Assembly (NCBI GenBank): GCA_036275295.1
Contig: DASUEB010000183.1
Span: 1-64,000, forward strand
Length of the DNA: 64,000 nt
Source of the DNA: DASUEB01 sp036275295
GTDB lineage: Bacteria; Bacteroidota; Bacteroidia; Flavobacteriales_D; Luteibaculaceae
Direction: 5' to 3'
A model generated the notes under the pieces. It was not told where the DNA came from. It saw only the letters and a program-made list of their open reading frames with translations, and ran no database searches. This document shows positions 37,501 to 45,114 of this stretch, in pieces. Numbering within the stretch: the stretch's first letter is position 1; every line of letters starts with the position of its first letter. The position numbers and the translations under genes are program-made.

Positions 37501-37691
37501 TCAGGCCCGATTTGGTGGTTTTTGGCGAAACCCAAACCCAAATTCTAGAATTCAAAACAGGGGAAGCCCAAGCTGAACACCGTGAACAGCTAAAGGAGTA
37601 TATTCGCGCCCTGACGGAGTTGGGATATCCCAAGGTTGAAGGCACTTTGGTCTACATCCATCCCTGCGAATTTGTCGATATTCAGCTATGA
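34566..37691 (+). CDS. addA: AddA-type UvrD helicase-nuclease
   Basis: 1,041 residues from the ATG at 34566; the frame opens at 34398 but that part is antisense to the ykgJ-like gene and unlike protein. Superfamily 1 helicase motifs: MVIKASAGSGKTY (Walker A at 5-12), AVTFTKKATAEM (Ia), YLIDEFQDTS (Walker B), VGDGKQSIYRFRGG (III), RTNYRS (IV), QIMTVHKSKGLEFDHVFIPF (V), and RLYVAMTRA (VI). The C-terminal PD-(D/E)xK nuclease has VHEMVER, RPDLVV (Asp about 982) and LEFKTG (Glu995, Lys997) then QLKEY. With AddB it processes double-strand breaks. The AddB partner lies about 7.4 kb downstream rather than adjacent. ATGA overlap with the next gene. Confidence 0.9.
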   Translation: MVIKASAGSGKTYNLVLHYLALLMASPESMNFKRILAVTFTKKATAEMKHRILEALKLLMSDHSDAKKQQKKNELLQHLIEKTGMERPVIEKRAFDNFTHILHHYQHFAVSTIDKFNLRLVKTFELELLQHAGLNLIMDHQELLAKAIDQIIDEVGTNPQVDQWILEFLTKELNDGKKANIRNRLLEFAQLLFSEDHAQQAQQLTEIDQNRLKSIETTAIAQIEDYKNTVALKAQEILDLCKIHHLSAEHFYQKSRGIFSAWEKIVKKQAFNIASKLRERDQDLFGKGVAEVPEIVSKHLELCDFIDARFQSFKKNQLIAKSTYLAGLLGQVSGALKNLKSKEGIFFNSDVNGLLAPVVLNNPVPFIYERLGERYNHYLIDEFQDTSIMQWQNFLPLIDNGLGKGMRSILVGDGKQSIYRFRGGKVEQFVHLPHIADKPQGVLYDQYETNLIREYFPEILRTNYRSFAHIIGFNNRLVEMIQPMSPLLQKVFADGQQERHAEELGYVKIKTIAKSADPEEEADLNELFCTELLSDLNSLHNQLGSWRGFCVLVSRHNEAKWVSDALVRNQIPIVTESSLLVLSDRNTQLIHAIWTLLNDPVNPTAMYQAFVGWWTHKGEEIDLMDIQQRFSRRIDDHYRDAKRIFDGKAFLTEAGSELSLAQLRYLRPSQAVGFLASLLGFDRNMTGQLQRYIEQHHINERELGLSKYSHLQWWELNGNKVSVGSNQEDAVQIMTVHKSKGLEFDHVFIPFLNWRPATNPSFRWLTATAEGQPVPIPFAVHKDDELELMREPYEQEAELSLLDDANRLYVAMTRAVKSLMVYTSRQRNKGMAQRFYDWVLEQPEYNLDKGFFELGEVNSLRYRAPSPEKSSHLFDISHPNLRPVFVAEGINTPRLDETPQTEREIGIIVHEMVERIRDITEIEPIVKSIGQRVNLDASQMEDIAQRLGIVYDRASDAGWFPYRGLVKKELIIKRDQQEIRPDLVVFGETQTQILEFKTGEAQAEHREQLKEYIRALTELGYPKVEGTLVYIHPCEFVDIQL

Positions 37692-38137
37692 TCACATGGA
37701 AACTTATTGGGTTTCATCAAATGGATGTAACCGAACTATACGCCTATCTCGCTTTGCGCAGCGAAGTATTCATTGTTGAGCAAAACTGCCCCTACCAAGA
37801 CTTGGATGGTTTAGACGCTCAGGCTCAGCATCTTCTCGCTTTCGATGGCGAGCGCCCCGTGGCCTGCGCTCGCTTATTTGCTCCTGGAATCGTTTACACA
37901 GAGGCTTCTATCGGTCGGGTTATCACCAAACCCAGCCATAGATCCCAATCGCTGGGTAAAGAACTCATGAAAAGATCGATCGAAATTTTAGTCCAGCAAT
38001 TCAACAATCCCCCTATTCAAATAGGTGCTCAGGCTTATTTAGAGCGGTTTTACGAGGGATTTGGGTTTAAAAGAATAGGTGATATTTACTTAGAAGACAA
38101 CATACCGCACATCAAAATGCTACGCCATCCGATGTGA
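37688..38137 (+). CDS. ElaA-type GNAT acetyltransferase
   Basis: 149 residues, one GNAT domain. Family signatures are LYAYLALRSEVFIVEQNCPYQDLDGLD near the N-terminus, then HLLAFDGERPVACARLFAPG, SIGRVITKPSHRSQSLGKEL (the acetyl-CoA-binding loop with R/Q-x-x-G) and IQIGAQAYLERFYEGFGFKR. This order matches ElaA. Substrate is unknown. Coupled to addA by an ATGA overlap (start 37688), so it is presumably co-transcribed with the helicase, though a role in repair is not implied. Confidence 0.85.
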   Translation: MITWKLIGFHQMDVTELYAYLALRSEVFIVEQNCPYQDLDGLDAQAQHLLAFDGERPVACARLFAPGIVYTEASIGRVITKPSHRSQSLGKELMKRSIEILVQQFNNPPIQIGAQAYLERFYEGFGFKRIGDIYLEDNIPHIKMLRHPM

Positions 38138-38175
38138 GGTTGCTTACTTTAGCACTCGAATCGCAAAAACAAACT

Positions 38176-40209
38176 ATGAAAAATTATCGTTTTTTACTGC
38201 TAACCACGGCTGTAGCCTTTTCTTTGGCCAGCTGCGGCGACAAAAAAACCGGCGAGGTAAAGTCATTTGACGCCAATTACCTCGACACCACAGTTAAACC
38301 TCAGGACGATTTCTACCAGTTCGCCAACGGATCGTGGATTAAAAACAATCCGGTTCCCGCCAGTGAATCGCGTTACGGAAGTTTTAATGAGGTTTCTGAT
38401 CGCAACAATGAACTGATCAAAGGTTTATTGGAGGAAGCGGCTAAAAAAACCGATCACCCCAAAGGTTCCACGATGCAAATGGTAGGCGACTATTACGCTT
38501 GTATCATGGATTCTACCAAACGCGAATCGGCGGGTCTTGCTCCTATCAAGTCCGACCTGGATCAGATAAACCAATTGACCAAAGAAAACTTGGCCGATTT
38601 GGTTAGCACCCATCATCAAACAGGTATCGGATCTCTTTTCTCGATTTCTGTTCAAGAGGACCTGAAAGACAATACCAAGTACGCTGTGTACCTGGGCCAA
38701 ACCGGATTGGGCTTACCCGACAAGGAATACTACTTTAAAACCGATGCTAAATCGGTTGAAACACGCGAAAAATACGTTGCCTTTCTAGACCAGTTTTTCG
38801 CCACTGCCGGATTGCCCAACACGGGTGTGGGGCAGCGATTACTGGCAATTGAAACCAAATTGGCTAGCAAGTCTATGAACAGCGTTGAACAGCGCAACAT
38901 CGATGCTCAGTACAACAAGTTTACTTACGAGGACTTCAAAAAACTTTGCCCCAATTTTGACTGGGACACCTATTTCACAAAGATTGGTATGCCTAAGCAA
39001 GATACCATCTTGGTGAGTCAACCCGAATACCTCAAAAACCTCAACAGCCAACTGCAAGCGGTTTCTATGGACGATTGGAAACTGTACTTCACCGCTGAAG
39101 TACTTCAGGCTTCAGCCGATAAATTAACGGATGCACTTGAAAAAACTCATTGGGATTTCTACAGCATGTACCTTAGAGGAGCCAAAGAGCAGAAACCCCG
39201 CTGGAAACGCGCTATTGAAGATATGAATGGCGCTATGGGAGAAGTCCTTGGCAAAGCTTTCGTTGAAAAATCTTTCAGCGAAGACGCCAAAAAACGCGTA
39301 AACGAAATGGTTGACAACCTTCAAGCAGCTCTCAAAGAGCGTTTGGCCAAGTTGGACTGGATGAGCGATTCTACCAAGACCAAGGCGATGGAGAAGATGG
39401 CTTCATTTGGGCGCAAAATGGCTTATCCCGACAAATGGAAAGACCTGTCGAAATTGGCCGTTTCACGCGATTCGTATGTTAAAAACGCGAGAAATGCAGC
39501 TCAATTTTATTTCAATGAAAATATCCAAAAGCTGGGTAAACCCATTGACAAATCAGAATGGTTGATGGGAGCACACATCGTAAACGCCTATTACAACCCC
39601 GTGCAAAACGAAATTTGTTTCCCCGCCGGAATCTTGCAACCGCCTTTCTTTGATCCCAATGCCGAAGACGCAGTTAACTATGCTAGAATGGGCGCAGTGA
39701 TTGGTCACGAAATGATCCACGGCTTCGACGATCAAGGTGCCCAGTTTGATGCAAAAGGATTGTTCCAAATGTGGTGGACGCCCGAAGACTACAAGAAATT
39801 CCAGGAAAAAACCAACAAACTGGTGGAACAATACAACACCTTTATGCCCATTAAAGGCGATACCTCGGTGAAGGTAAACGGCCAATTGACATTGGGCGAG
39901 AACATTGCCGACTTTGGCGGACTCACCGTTGCTTACTACGCTTATCAAAAAGCGTTAGAAGGGAAGAAAAAAGAAAACCTAAACGGCTACACTCCCGAGC
40001 AGCGCTTTTTCATCAGTTTTGCCCAAATATGGAAAAACAGCGCAACCGATGAGTATCTGCGCCAGCAAGTGGCAACAGATCCTCACTCACCTGCTAAATT
40101 CCGCGTAAACGGCACGCTAAGCAATATGCCTGAGTTTTTTGAGGCCTTTCAAATCCCAGAAGGATCGCCCATGCGCCAATCTGGAGAAAAGATCGCCAAG
40201 ATCTGGTAA
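38176..40209 (+). CDS. M13-family zinc metallopeptidase lipoprotein
   Basis: 677 residues from the ATG at 38176; an ATG at 38134 would put 14 residues before the signal sequence. The signal peptide ends in a lipobox, SLASC, so it is probably a lipoprotein on the inner or outer membrane. Opening FYQFANGSWIKNNPVPAS and catalytic elements are those of neprilysin-like M13 enzymes: VNAYYNP (470-475), VIGHEMIHGFDDQGAQFDAKG (HExxH at 511-515) and GENIADFGGL with the third ligand Glu575. The usual final C-x-x-W has only the Trp (GEKIAKIW). Full length. Follows the acetyltransferase; terminator-like hairpin further downstream. Confidence 0.92.
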   Translation: MKNYRFLLLTTAVAFSLASCGDKKTGEVKSFDANYLDTTVKPQDDFYQFANGSWIKNNPVPASESRYGSFNEVSDRNNELIKGLLEEAAKKTDHPKGSTMQMVGDYYACIMDSTKRESAGLAPIKSDLDQINQLTKENLADLVSTHHQTGIGSLFSISVQEDLKDNTKYAVYLGQTGLGLPDKEYYFKTDAKSVETREKYVAFLDQFFATAGLPNTGVGQRLLAIETKLASKSMNSVEQRNIDAQYNKFTYEDFKKLCPNFDWDTYFTKIGMPKQDTILVSQPEYLKNLNSQLQAVSMDDWKLYFTAEVLQASADKLTDALEKTHWDFYSMYLRGAKEQKPRWKRAIEDMNGAMGEVLGKAFVEKSFSEDAKKRVNEMVDNLQAALKERLAKLDWMSDSTKTKAMEKMASFGRKMAYPDKWKDLSKLAVSRDSYVKNARNAAQFYFNENIQKLGKPIDKSEWLMGAHIVNAYYNPVQNEICFPAGILQPPFFDPNAEDAVNYARMGAVIGHEMIHGFDDQGAQFDAKGLFQMWWTPEDYKKFQEKTNKLVEQYNTFMPIKGDTSVKVNGQLTLGENIADFGGLTVAYYAYQKALEGKKKENLNGYTPEQRFFISFAQIWKNSATDEYLRQQVATDPHSPAKFRVNGTLSNMPEFFEAFQIPEGSPMRQSGEKIAKIW

Positions 40210-40251
40210 TGCACTTTAGCTGCGCTTGGGGTTAACCCCTTACCAAGTGCA
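40210..40251 (+). other. Structured 3' region after the M13 peptidase gene
   Basis: Directly after the stop: an outer inverted pair TGCACTT (40210-40216) and AAGTGCA (40245-40251) encloses the perfect 12-base palindrome GGGGTTAACCCC (40228-40239). GCGCTTGG and CCAAGTGC could pair as an alternative stem. No T-run follows. Confidence 0.45.
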
Positions 40252-40314
40252 GTTGCCCCAGGCACAATACCGAAAGTACCCAACCCATACAGGTTTCTTC
40301 TTTCAAGCATATCA

Positions 40315-40347
40315 AGAGCCGTCCCATCTTGGGGCGGCTTTTTTTTT
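40315..40347 (+). terminator. Rho-independent terminator
   Basis: AGCCGTCCC (40317-40325) pairs with GGGGCGGCT (40331-40339), nine base pairs including one G-T wobble, with a five-base loop and eight T after it. Probably ends the transcript of the addA-elaA-peptidase unit. Confidence 0.8.
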
Positions 40348-40569
40348 GCCTTCACCAGTGGGGTGCGCCGACCGAAAACGCCTGCTTGTTAAGAGAAACA
40401 GGAAATAACGGATTCGTAAATAGGGATAAGTCCATGAAGATCGGCTGTTACCCAACTCGCCCAACCAACCGCTGCTTTCACGTGTCGCTTCTGTATATGC
40501 TTAGCGGGTACTCATTATCAATAACCCCTAATCTCCAGCAAGCGGGGCGAGTTTTGCAGGAATGAAATC
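40348..40569. other. Intergenic spacer
   Basis: About 220 bases between the plus-strand terminator and the minus-strand terminator at 40570. No gene, repeat or regulatory site was recognised. Confidence 0.4.
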
Positions 40570-40601
40570 AAAAAAAAACCGCCGACCAAAGGCCGGCGGT
40601 T
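40570..40601 (-). terminator. Minus-strand rho-independent terminator
   Basis: Read on the minus strand, AACCGCCG (40601-40594) pairs with CGGCGGTT (40584-40577) and is followed by a run of T to 40570. It lies about 380 bases beyond the stop of the nearest minus-strand gene (40982). Confidence 0.7.
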
Positions 40602-40660
40602 AAACCCAAATGCCAATAAAACATCCCTGAAAATATTGGCCCACTTGTAAGAAAAGTAAC
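40570..40660 (-). ncRNA. Possible small RNA ending at the 40570 terminator
   Basis: The terminator at 40601-40570 has no gene just upstream on the minus strand. Before it is a second hairpin, GCCAATA (40640-40634) / TATTGGC (40618-40612) with a 15-base loop, and a weak -7-like box (TACTTTTC) near 40660-40650. Together they could form an RNA of about 90 bases. No known family is recognised; a long 3' UTR of the 40982 gene would explain the terminator too. Confidence 0.25.
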
Positions 40661-40981
40661 GAAGTAAATACGAGCTTGGATTTAAAAACGATCACTTTTT
40701 TCCTGTTTAGCACCTTATTAGGCTGGTTTTTCATGCTTTTTGATGAAAATCAGGTGCTTACCCAAGCATTTTTGAAACTACAGCCCTCTCCTTTCGCTTT
40801 CCACACTTTTATTTAGATTGCTGGAGACTCGATTTTCAAGATAGCAGGTGTAAACACAGTATGATCTATTCTGTCGGTTGAATGGTCGATGAAAGAACAC
40901 CGCCAATGGACCCAGATCCTCCCCAATTGTTGAAATAAGGGGTATTTAATAGCACCCATAACGATGATCGAAGCAATGACT
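40661..40981. other. Region downstream of the type B protein gene
   Basis: About 320 bases between the stop of the minus-strand gene and the terminator region. No gene or RNA family recognised. The region is AT-richer than the flanking genes and may be a long 3' UTR. Confidence 0.35.
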
Positions 40982-43642
40982 TTACCGCAGCAAAATCACG
41001 TTGCCTCGATAAACCGTTTTCAGTCCCTGCATATCGGTAATCTCAATGAGATAGGGATAACTACCTGACGAACATTGTTTTAGCCCCCCTTGACCATTCC
41101 AACCCTGCGCCGCATCTGAGGTTTCGAACAGAACTGACCCAAATCGATCGAAAATGGTGCAGGCAAAAGCCCGATAGCGGGAGCAGACCACCTTAAACTG
41201 ATCGTTGATGCCATCGTCATCGGGTGTGAAAGCCGAAGGAGCGAATAGTTGATGACCTGTTACCTCAAAAAATCGCTCTAAGGTGCTTTCGCAGCCATTG
41301 GTATCCACAACGGTCAGCAAAAGGGCATGTCGACCAGCCTCAGCATACTGAAAATCAATATCGGGGTTCCGACCAATGATGTTACCTGCCACCGAAAATT
41401 GATAAGTCAGTCCTTCGAAAGGCGTGGCGCTTGCCCTAAAAAAAGGCTCCAGCAATGGGGAGGATACCGTATCCAACTCAAATTCTGCTTTTGGATTTTC
41501 ATAAACCTCAACGGAGGTCGGAGAAATTAGGTTCACCGTATCCCGGCAACCGGATATCGTGGTGACCGTGCATGATGGGGTGTATTGTCCGGCTTGCTGA
41601 TAAACAAAAAACGGATTCCTCAGCCGGCTTCCAAAATCGAGATAGCCAAAATCCCAGTCAACCAAATACGCTTGTTGGGGGGGATTTGTTAATTGAAAAC
41701 CCACGCCATGAGGAACGCATCCGGCATTAACAGTGACGGAAATGGTGGGATCGGGATTAGATTGTATGTAGACTGAGTCGGAGAAAATTTTCTGGCATCC
41801 GTAATCGCTGACGGCTACTTCAACCGGTCGCCATCCTTCCTGATTTAGAGAAAGGGAGTATAGGTAAGCCCTACCAGCTGCTGTTGGCCCGAAAGGACTC
41901 CAGATAAATTGCGCGCTTGAACTCAGCAAAGACGTGTCGGCTTGCAGCAAAAGCTGACCATCATCGAGACAAACGGTGTCTTGCAGAGCAAAAAAGGCTT
42001 GAAAATTGGGGTAAATAGCAACCGTTTTGGTGATGGCCTTCTGACATTCATCTGTCCTTCCGGCGATAAGAGTCACGTTGAATAAGCCGGTATCGGGAAA
42101 CGAAACCAATGGGTCCTTGTCGAAAAACCGACCAAAGGGCAATTGCCACTCAAAAAAATCGGCTTGCGTGCTTTGATTGACGAACTGATACACCAAACCC
42201 GCACAAAATTCAGTTTGATCTTCAAAATCGGCGGTGATTTGTGAGCTTTCGACGTAGACAGAATCAAGTAGGTTTAAGTTACAGGTTCCGAAACTCACGT
42301 TGCATTCATAGCGATTGTAGCCGATGTTGGGAAATGTAACTCCGGTTAAGACCGAATCAAAGTCGTTGGTCACGAGGCTTCCGTCGGGTAAAGTCCATTG
42401 ATAGGTATAGTTTGCGTTGTGTTCGCCACTGGCTCTGAGGCTGAAGCTCTGATTGGTAACACACTGAACTTCTTGAGAATCGAGCTGAAGTTTGATGCCT
42501 TCCAAAACCGAAAAAACGGCTTCGGCCGTATCTGCACATGGAAATCCGGCGTTGGTGATCAAGAAAACGCTATAATTTCCGTCATCCGGGAAAGCGAGAA
42601 TCGGATTTTCAGCCGTTGATGAATCAAAGGGCTGTTCAAGATCAACCGTTCTCCAGAGAAAAAAACGGGCATTGGTCGATGCATTTTTGACAGGAATCTG
42701 AAGTCCTTGACAAAATTCCGACTGCGGCTCGATGCCGGCCTTGGTATCTGAAACACATCGAGTCACGACAAATTGAAAATCGCGAATGGATTCGGATAAC
42801 AACACCCCATTTCGGTATTCTTTTACGGAGACCGCTACGGCATAAATACCCTGCACAGTGGGCCTCAGCGTGAGCAACCCCGTGTTGGGATTTATGACAA
42901 TGGCCGGGTTAGACAAGATGGGATAGGCATTTGAATAACCCAGCGACCACGGCAATTGAGCAAAAGGCGGGGCGGCAGGCGGCTCAGGACGGGGATCGGC
43001 AGCAGAACCTCCTGTATAAGGGGCTGTAAGTTCGTACACCAATGAGTCGCCATCGATATCGATGGCAGAATGATCGAACTCCACATCATCATCCAGACAG
43101 AAGCCGAGGGGCATAATGTTTTTAAATCGCGGACTCGAGTTGCCTCGCTGCTGTACGGGTGGAATAACGCACGTCAGGGTGAGCCCATAGTCGGCGGCAT
43201 TTTCAATGTTTACAATACCTCCATTTCTGCAGCATCGCTGGTATACAAGTTGATACGTTGCTGTGGCCGACGGCAAATCCAATTCCCCTACATAGGTGGC
43301 TTCCTCGACGCAGATTTCAGGGGGCAAAATCAAGCAAGGGTTATCCACCTTGCGATCCAACACCCTATAACTGGGTGATCCAATAGCTGTGGCGCTTACA
43401 TAAATACCTCCTACAAAAACGCCTATTACCACCTCGTCGTCGAAATAGGTGTTGTTGCTATTGGCAGGGCCGCAATCGCGATACAATTTGAGCGTTACCT
43501 CATACGTATTCCCGGAAATCCATTGATAGTGCATCTCGCCTCCAATGATGTGGGTGGCGCGCAGCTGAAATACAAATGCCATCAACCCAAAGGCCAACCA
43601 CCACCGCACTGAACCTACCGACAGAAAGAGGGTTGCATTCAT
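40982..43642 (-). CDS. T9SS type B cargo protein with PKD-like domains
   Basis: 886 residues with a signal peptide near LAFGLMAFVFQLRA. It begins with THIIGGEMHYQWISGNTYEV and KLYRDCGPANSNNTY, a start shared by many Bacteroidota gliding-associated proteins. Cadherin- or PKD-like units run from about 200 (YELTAPYTG..., PTVQGIYAVAVSVKEYRNG) through the middle, with LVSFPDTGLFNVTLIAGR, VYQQAGQYTPSCTVTTISGC and QYAEAGRHALLLTVVDTNGC. The C-terminal type B sorting (CHU_C-like) domain is LFAPSAFTPDDDGINDQFKV to YRGNVILLR. Secreted or surface-linked. Type B cargo often needs a SprF/PorP-type partner; none is adjacent. Confidence 0.85.
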   Translation of the reverse strand: MNATLFLSVGSVRWWLAFGLMAFVFQLRATHIIGGEMHYQWISGNTYEVTLKLYRDCGPANSNNTYFDDEVVIGVFVGGIYVSATAIGSPSYRVLDRKVDNPCLILPPEICVEEATYVGELDLPSATATYQLVYQRCCRNGGIVNIENAADYGLTLTCVIPPVQQRGNSSPRFKNIMPLGFCLDDDVEFDHSAIDIDGDSLVYELTAPYTGGSAADPRPEPPAAPPFAQLPWSLGYSNAYPILSNPAIVINPNTGLLTLRPTVQGIYAVAVSVKEYRNGVLLSESIRDFQFVVTRCVSDTKAGIEPQSEFCQGLQIPVKNASTNARFFLWRTVDLEQPFDSSTAENPILAFPDDGNYSVFLITNAGFPCADTAEAVFSVLEGIKLQLDSQEVQCVTNQSFSLRASGEHNANYTYQWTLPDGSLVTNDFDSVLTGVTFPNIGYNRYECNVSFGTCNLNLLDSVYVESSQITADFEDQTEFCAGLVYQFVNQSTQADFFEWQLPFGRFFDKDPLVSFPDTGLFNVTLIAGRTDECQKAITKTVAIYPNFQAFFALQDTVCLDDGQLLLQADTSLLSSSAQFIWSPFGPTAAGRAYLYSLSLNQEGWRPVEVAVSDYGCQKIFSDSVYIQSNPDPTISVTVNAGCVPHGVGFQLTNPPQQAYLVDWDFGYLDFGSRLRNPFFVYQQAGQYTPSCTVTTISGCRDTVNLISPTSVEVYENPKAEFELDTVSSPLLEPFFRASATPFEGLTYQFSVAGNIIGRNPDIDFQYAEAGRHALLLTVVDTNGCESTLERFFEVTGHQLFAPSAFTPDDDGINDQFKVVCSRYRAFACTIFDRFGSVLFETSDAAQGWNGQGGLKQCSSGSYPYLIEITDMQGLKTVYRGNVILLR

Positions 43643-43688
43643 GGATCAAACCACTAGGAAACAAACTCTTAAAAGTACGAAAGTTTTG

Positions 43689-43931
43689 TTAAATCAGATC
43701 AAGTTCCTTTCTCAACCAGTGTTCCTCAGAGGCCGTCAAGGGCTCTACCCAAGCATTATCGCCTGTCAATAAATCGGAAATAAACAAAACATCGGGGTAA
43801 ACGGTTGCCATCTTCTCCAGCCTGATCCATTTTGTCCCAATGGCTTTCAGCTCAATAAGGTGCTTGGGGCCCATGACGGCGAAATAGGAGGAGCCATCGG
43901 CATACTTTTTAAATTGGGGAAACGTCGGCAT
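43689..43931 (-). CDS. Small protein of unknown function
   Basis: 80 residues, no signal peptide or membrane segment. Contains MPTFPQFKKYADGSSYFAVM, GTKWIRLEKMATVYPDVLFI and the C-terminal TASEEHWLRKELDLI. It starts 48 bases after the stop of the HTH gene and is in the same direction, so it may be the third gene of the DUF2975-HTH unit. Family not recognised. Confidence 0.5.
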   Translation of the reverse strand: MPTFPQFKKYADGSSYFAVMGPKHLIELKAIGTKWIRLEKMATVYPDVLFISDLLTGDNAWVEPLTASEEHWLRKELDLI

Positions 43932-43979
43932 AAAAATTTCAGTAGACTGTAGAATATCTCGGTCATTGCTCTAGGACTG

Positions 43980-44183
43980 TCAGGGCTCGAAAGCCAGCAA
44001 ATCGCCCGGCTGACAATCTAATGCCCGACATAACGCCTCCAAGGTACTAAAACGAATGGCCTTTGCCTTGCCATTTTTTAAAATCGACAGGTTGGCCAAG
44101 GTGATATCCACTCGTTCAGAAAGTTCGTTCAATGAGATTTTCCGCTGGGCCATGATCACGTCCAATTGTACTACTACCGGCAT
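43980..44183 (-). CDS. Small HTH (Cro/CI-type) regulator
   Basis: 67 residues, essentially one helix-turn-helix domain: VQLDVIMAQRKISLNELSER, VDITLANLSILKNGKAKAIR and FSTLEALCRALDCQPGDLLAFE. This is the YozG-like short XRE class that often accompanies DUF2975 proteins. Begins two bases after the DUF2975 stop and so is co-translated with it. It probably acts on its own operon: an inverted repeat lies at 44733-44754. Ligand unknown. Confidence 0.88.
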   Translation of the reverse strand: MPVVVQLDVIMAQRKISLNELSERVDITLANLSILKNGKAKAIRFSTLEALCRALDCQPGDLLAFEP

Positions 44184-44185
44184 AT

Positions 44186-44722
44186 TTAAACAGTTAGATC
44201 GTTTTCGGTCTGTAATTCAACGCCTCTTTTGAAAATCTGATCAATGACAAACATGACCGCCGACATGGCCAAATATCCGGTTGAATCGTCGCAAAACTGA
44301 GCCAGGGTAGAAAAATCCATTCCTTGTTTGGTAAACTCCGCAATAGATCCGGTTCCCACTATTCCCAGAATTCCCACCGCAAACGCATTTCGAGTAATGC
44401 TGGAGATGGCCGCGGCCACTTCTGAACTAAAGGGTTTTACCCGTTGAAGTTGAATAGAAATACGGATGACTTGGTAAAATAAGTAGGCTTTTGCAATCAA
44501 AAGCATTATTACCCCAGCGCAAACCGAGAGGTATACCTCTAGCTGATTTTCCCGGAGTGAAGAAAGGTTTAAATCAAGATAGAGTTTCCCAGCAACCTCG
44601 GGTTTAACATAGCTATAAGCCACTGTAAAAAGTAAGGTACCTGCCTGAACGCAATAGGATACAAAGATGATCCAGATTAGAACGGAAAGCAGATTCCATA
44701 AAAAGGTCTTTGACTTTTGCAT
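44186..44722 (-). CDS. DUF2975 membrane protein
   Basis: 178 residues with four hydrophobic stretches: LLSVLIWIIFVSYCVQAGTL near 10-30, SVCAGVIMLLIAKAYLFYQV near 66-85, FAVGILGIVGTGSIAEF near 115 and LAMSAVMFVIDQIFKRGVEL near 150. The conserved motif PFSSEVAAAISSITRNAF marks the family, as does the C-terminal helix ending IFKRG. DUF2975 proteins are usually encoded with a Cro-like regulator as here. The biochemical function is unknown; perhaps the membrane protein senses a signal for its regulator, by inference. Confidence 0.85.
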   Translation of the reverse strand: MQKSKTFLWNLLSVLIWIIFVSYCVQAGTLLFTVAYSYVKPEVAGKLYLDLNLSSLRENQLEVYLSVCAGVIMLLIAKAYLFYQVIRISIQLQRVKPFSSEVAAAISSITRNAFAVGILGIVGTGSIAEFTKQGMDFSTLAQFCDDSTGYLAMSAVMFVIDQIFKRGVELQTENDLTV

Positions 44723-44732
44723 GTTTGTTGAT

Positions 44733-44754
44733 TTTCGATTAATAATTATCGAAA
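44733..44754. promoter_or_regulatory. Inverted repeat operator candidate for DUF2975-HTH
   Basis: Perfect 7-bp arms TTTCGAT (44733-44739) and ATCGAAA (44748-44754) with an eight-base AT-only spacer, ten bases ahead of the DUF2975 ATG on the minus strand. A TACTTTCG -7-like box overlaps the distal arm. Probably the HTH protein's binding site, by position. Confidence 0.5.
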
Positions 44755-45114
44755 GTAAATAAAAATTTATTGATAAAAAATAAATGAGAAGAATCTCATT
44801 CTCACCAAATAGGATTACCCGCGGTTAAGCCATTTACAAAAGGACTATGATAAACGACCTTGCTCAAGAAAAGATTGAACCTGCCAAACCCAAGGCTACA
44901 TGCTATGCCAATTGAAAATAGTCTTCAATTAAAAGCCATAGGTTGGTTTTAGATCACCTCATCATCCTCGGAGCTTATTCACTTGTTTGACATGTAACTC
45001 ACATAGGGCACGGTGAACTAAAAAGTGAGCCGGTATCCCGATCCATGTGAATGCCAAGTGGAGAATTCTCCCAACTTTTGGTATCATTGTGCATACGAGA
45101 GACAAGGGCAGTAT
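44755..45114. other. Intergenic region before addB
   Basis: About 360 bases. It holds a TGAGA/TCTCA inverted pair near 44783-44796 and a 22-codon open frame at 44847-44915 (reading MINDLAQEKIEPAKPKATCY..) preceded by AAAAGGACT. A good promoter was not identified for addB. The short frame is reported as a finding, not as a gene. Confidence 0.35.

Noticed and set aside
40348..40569. tRNA or rRNA in the larger gaps (also 18801-19106 and 47815-48285)
   Set aside because: No cloverleaf, T-loop sequence such as GGTTCGAATCC, or CCA end was found by eye on either strand; a covariance model search would be needed to be certain.
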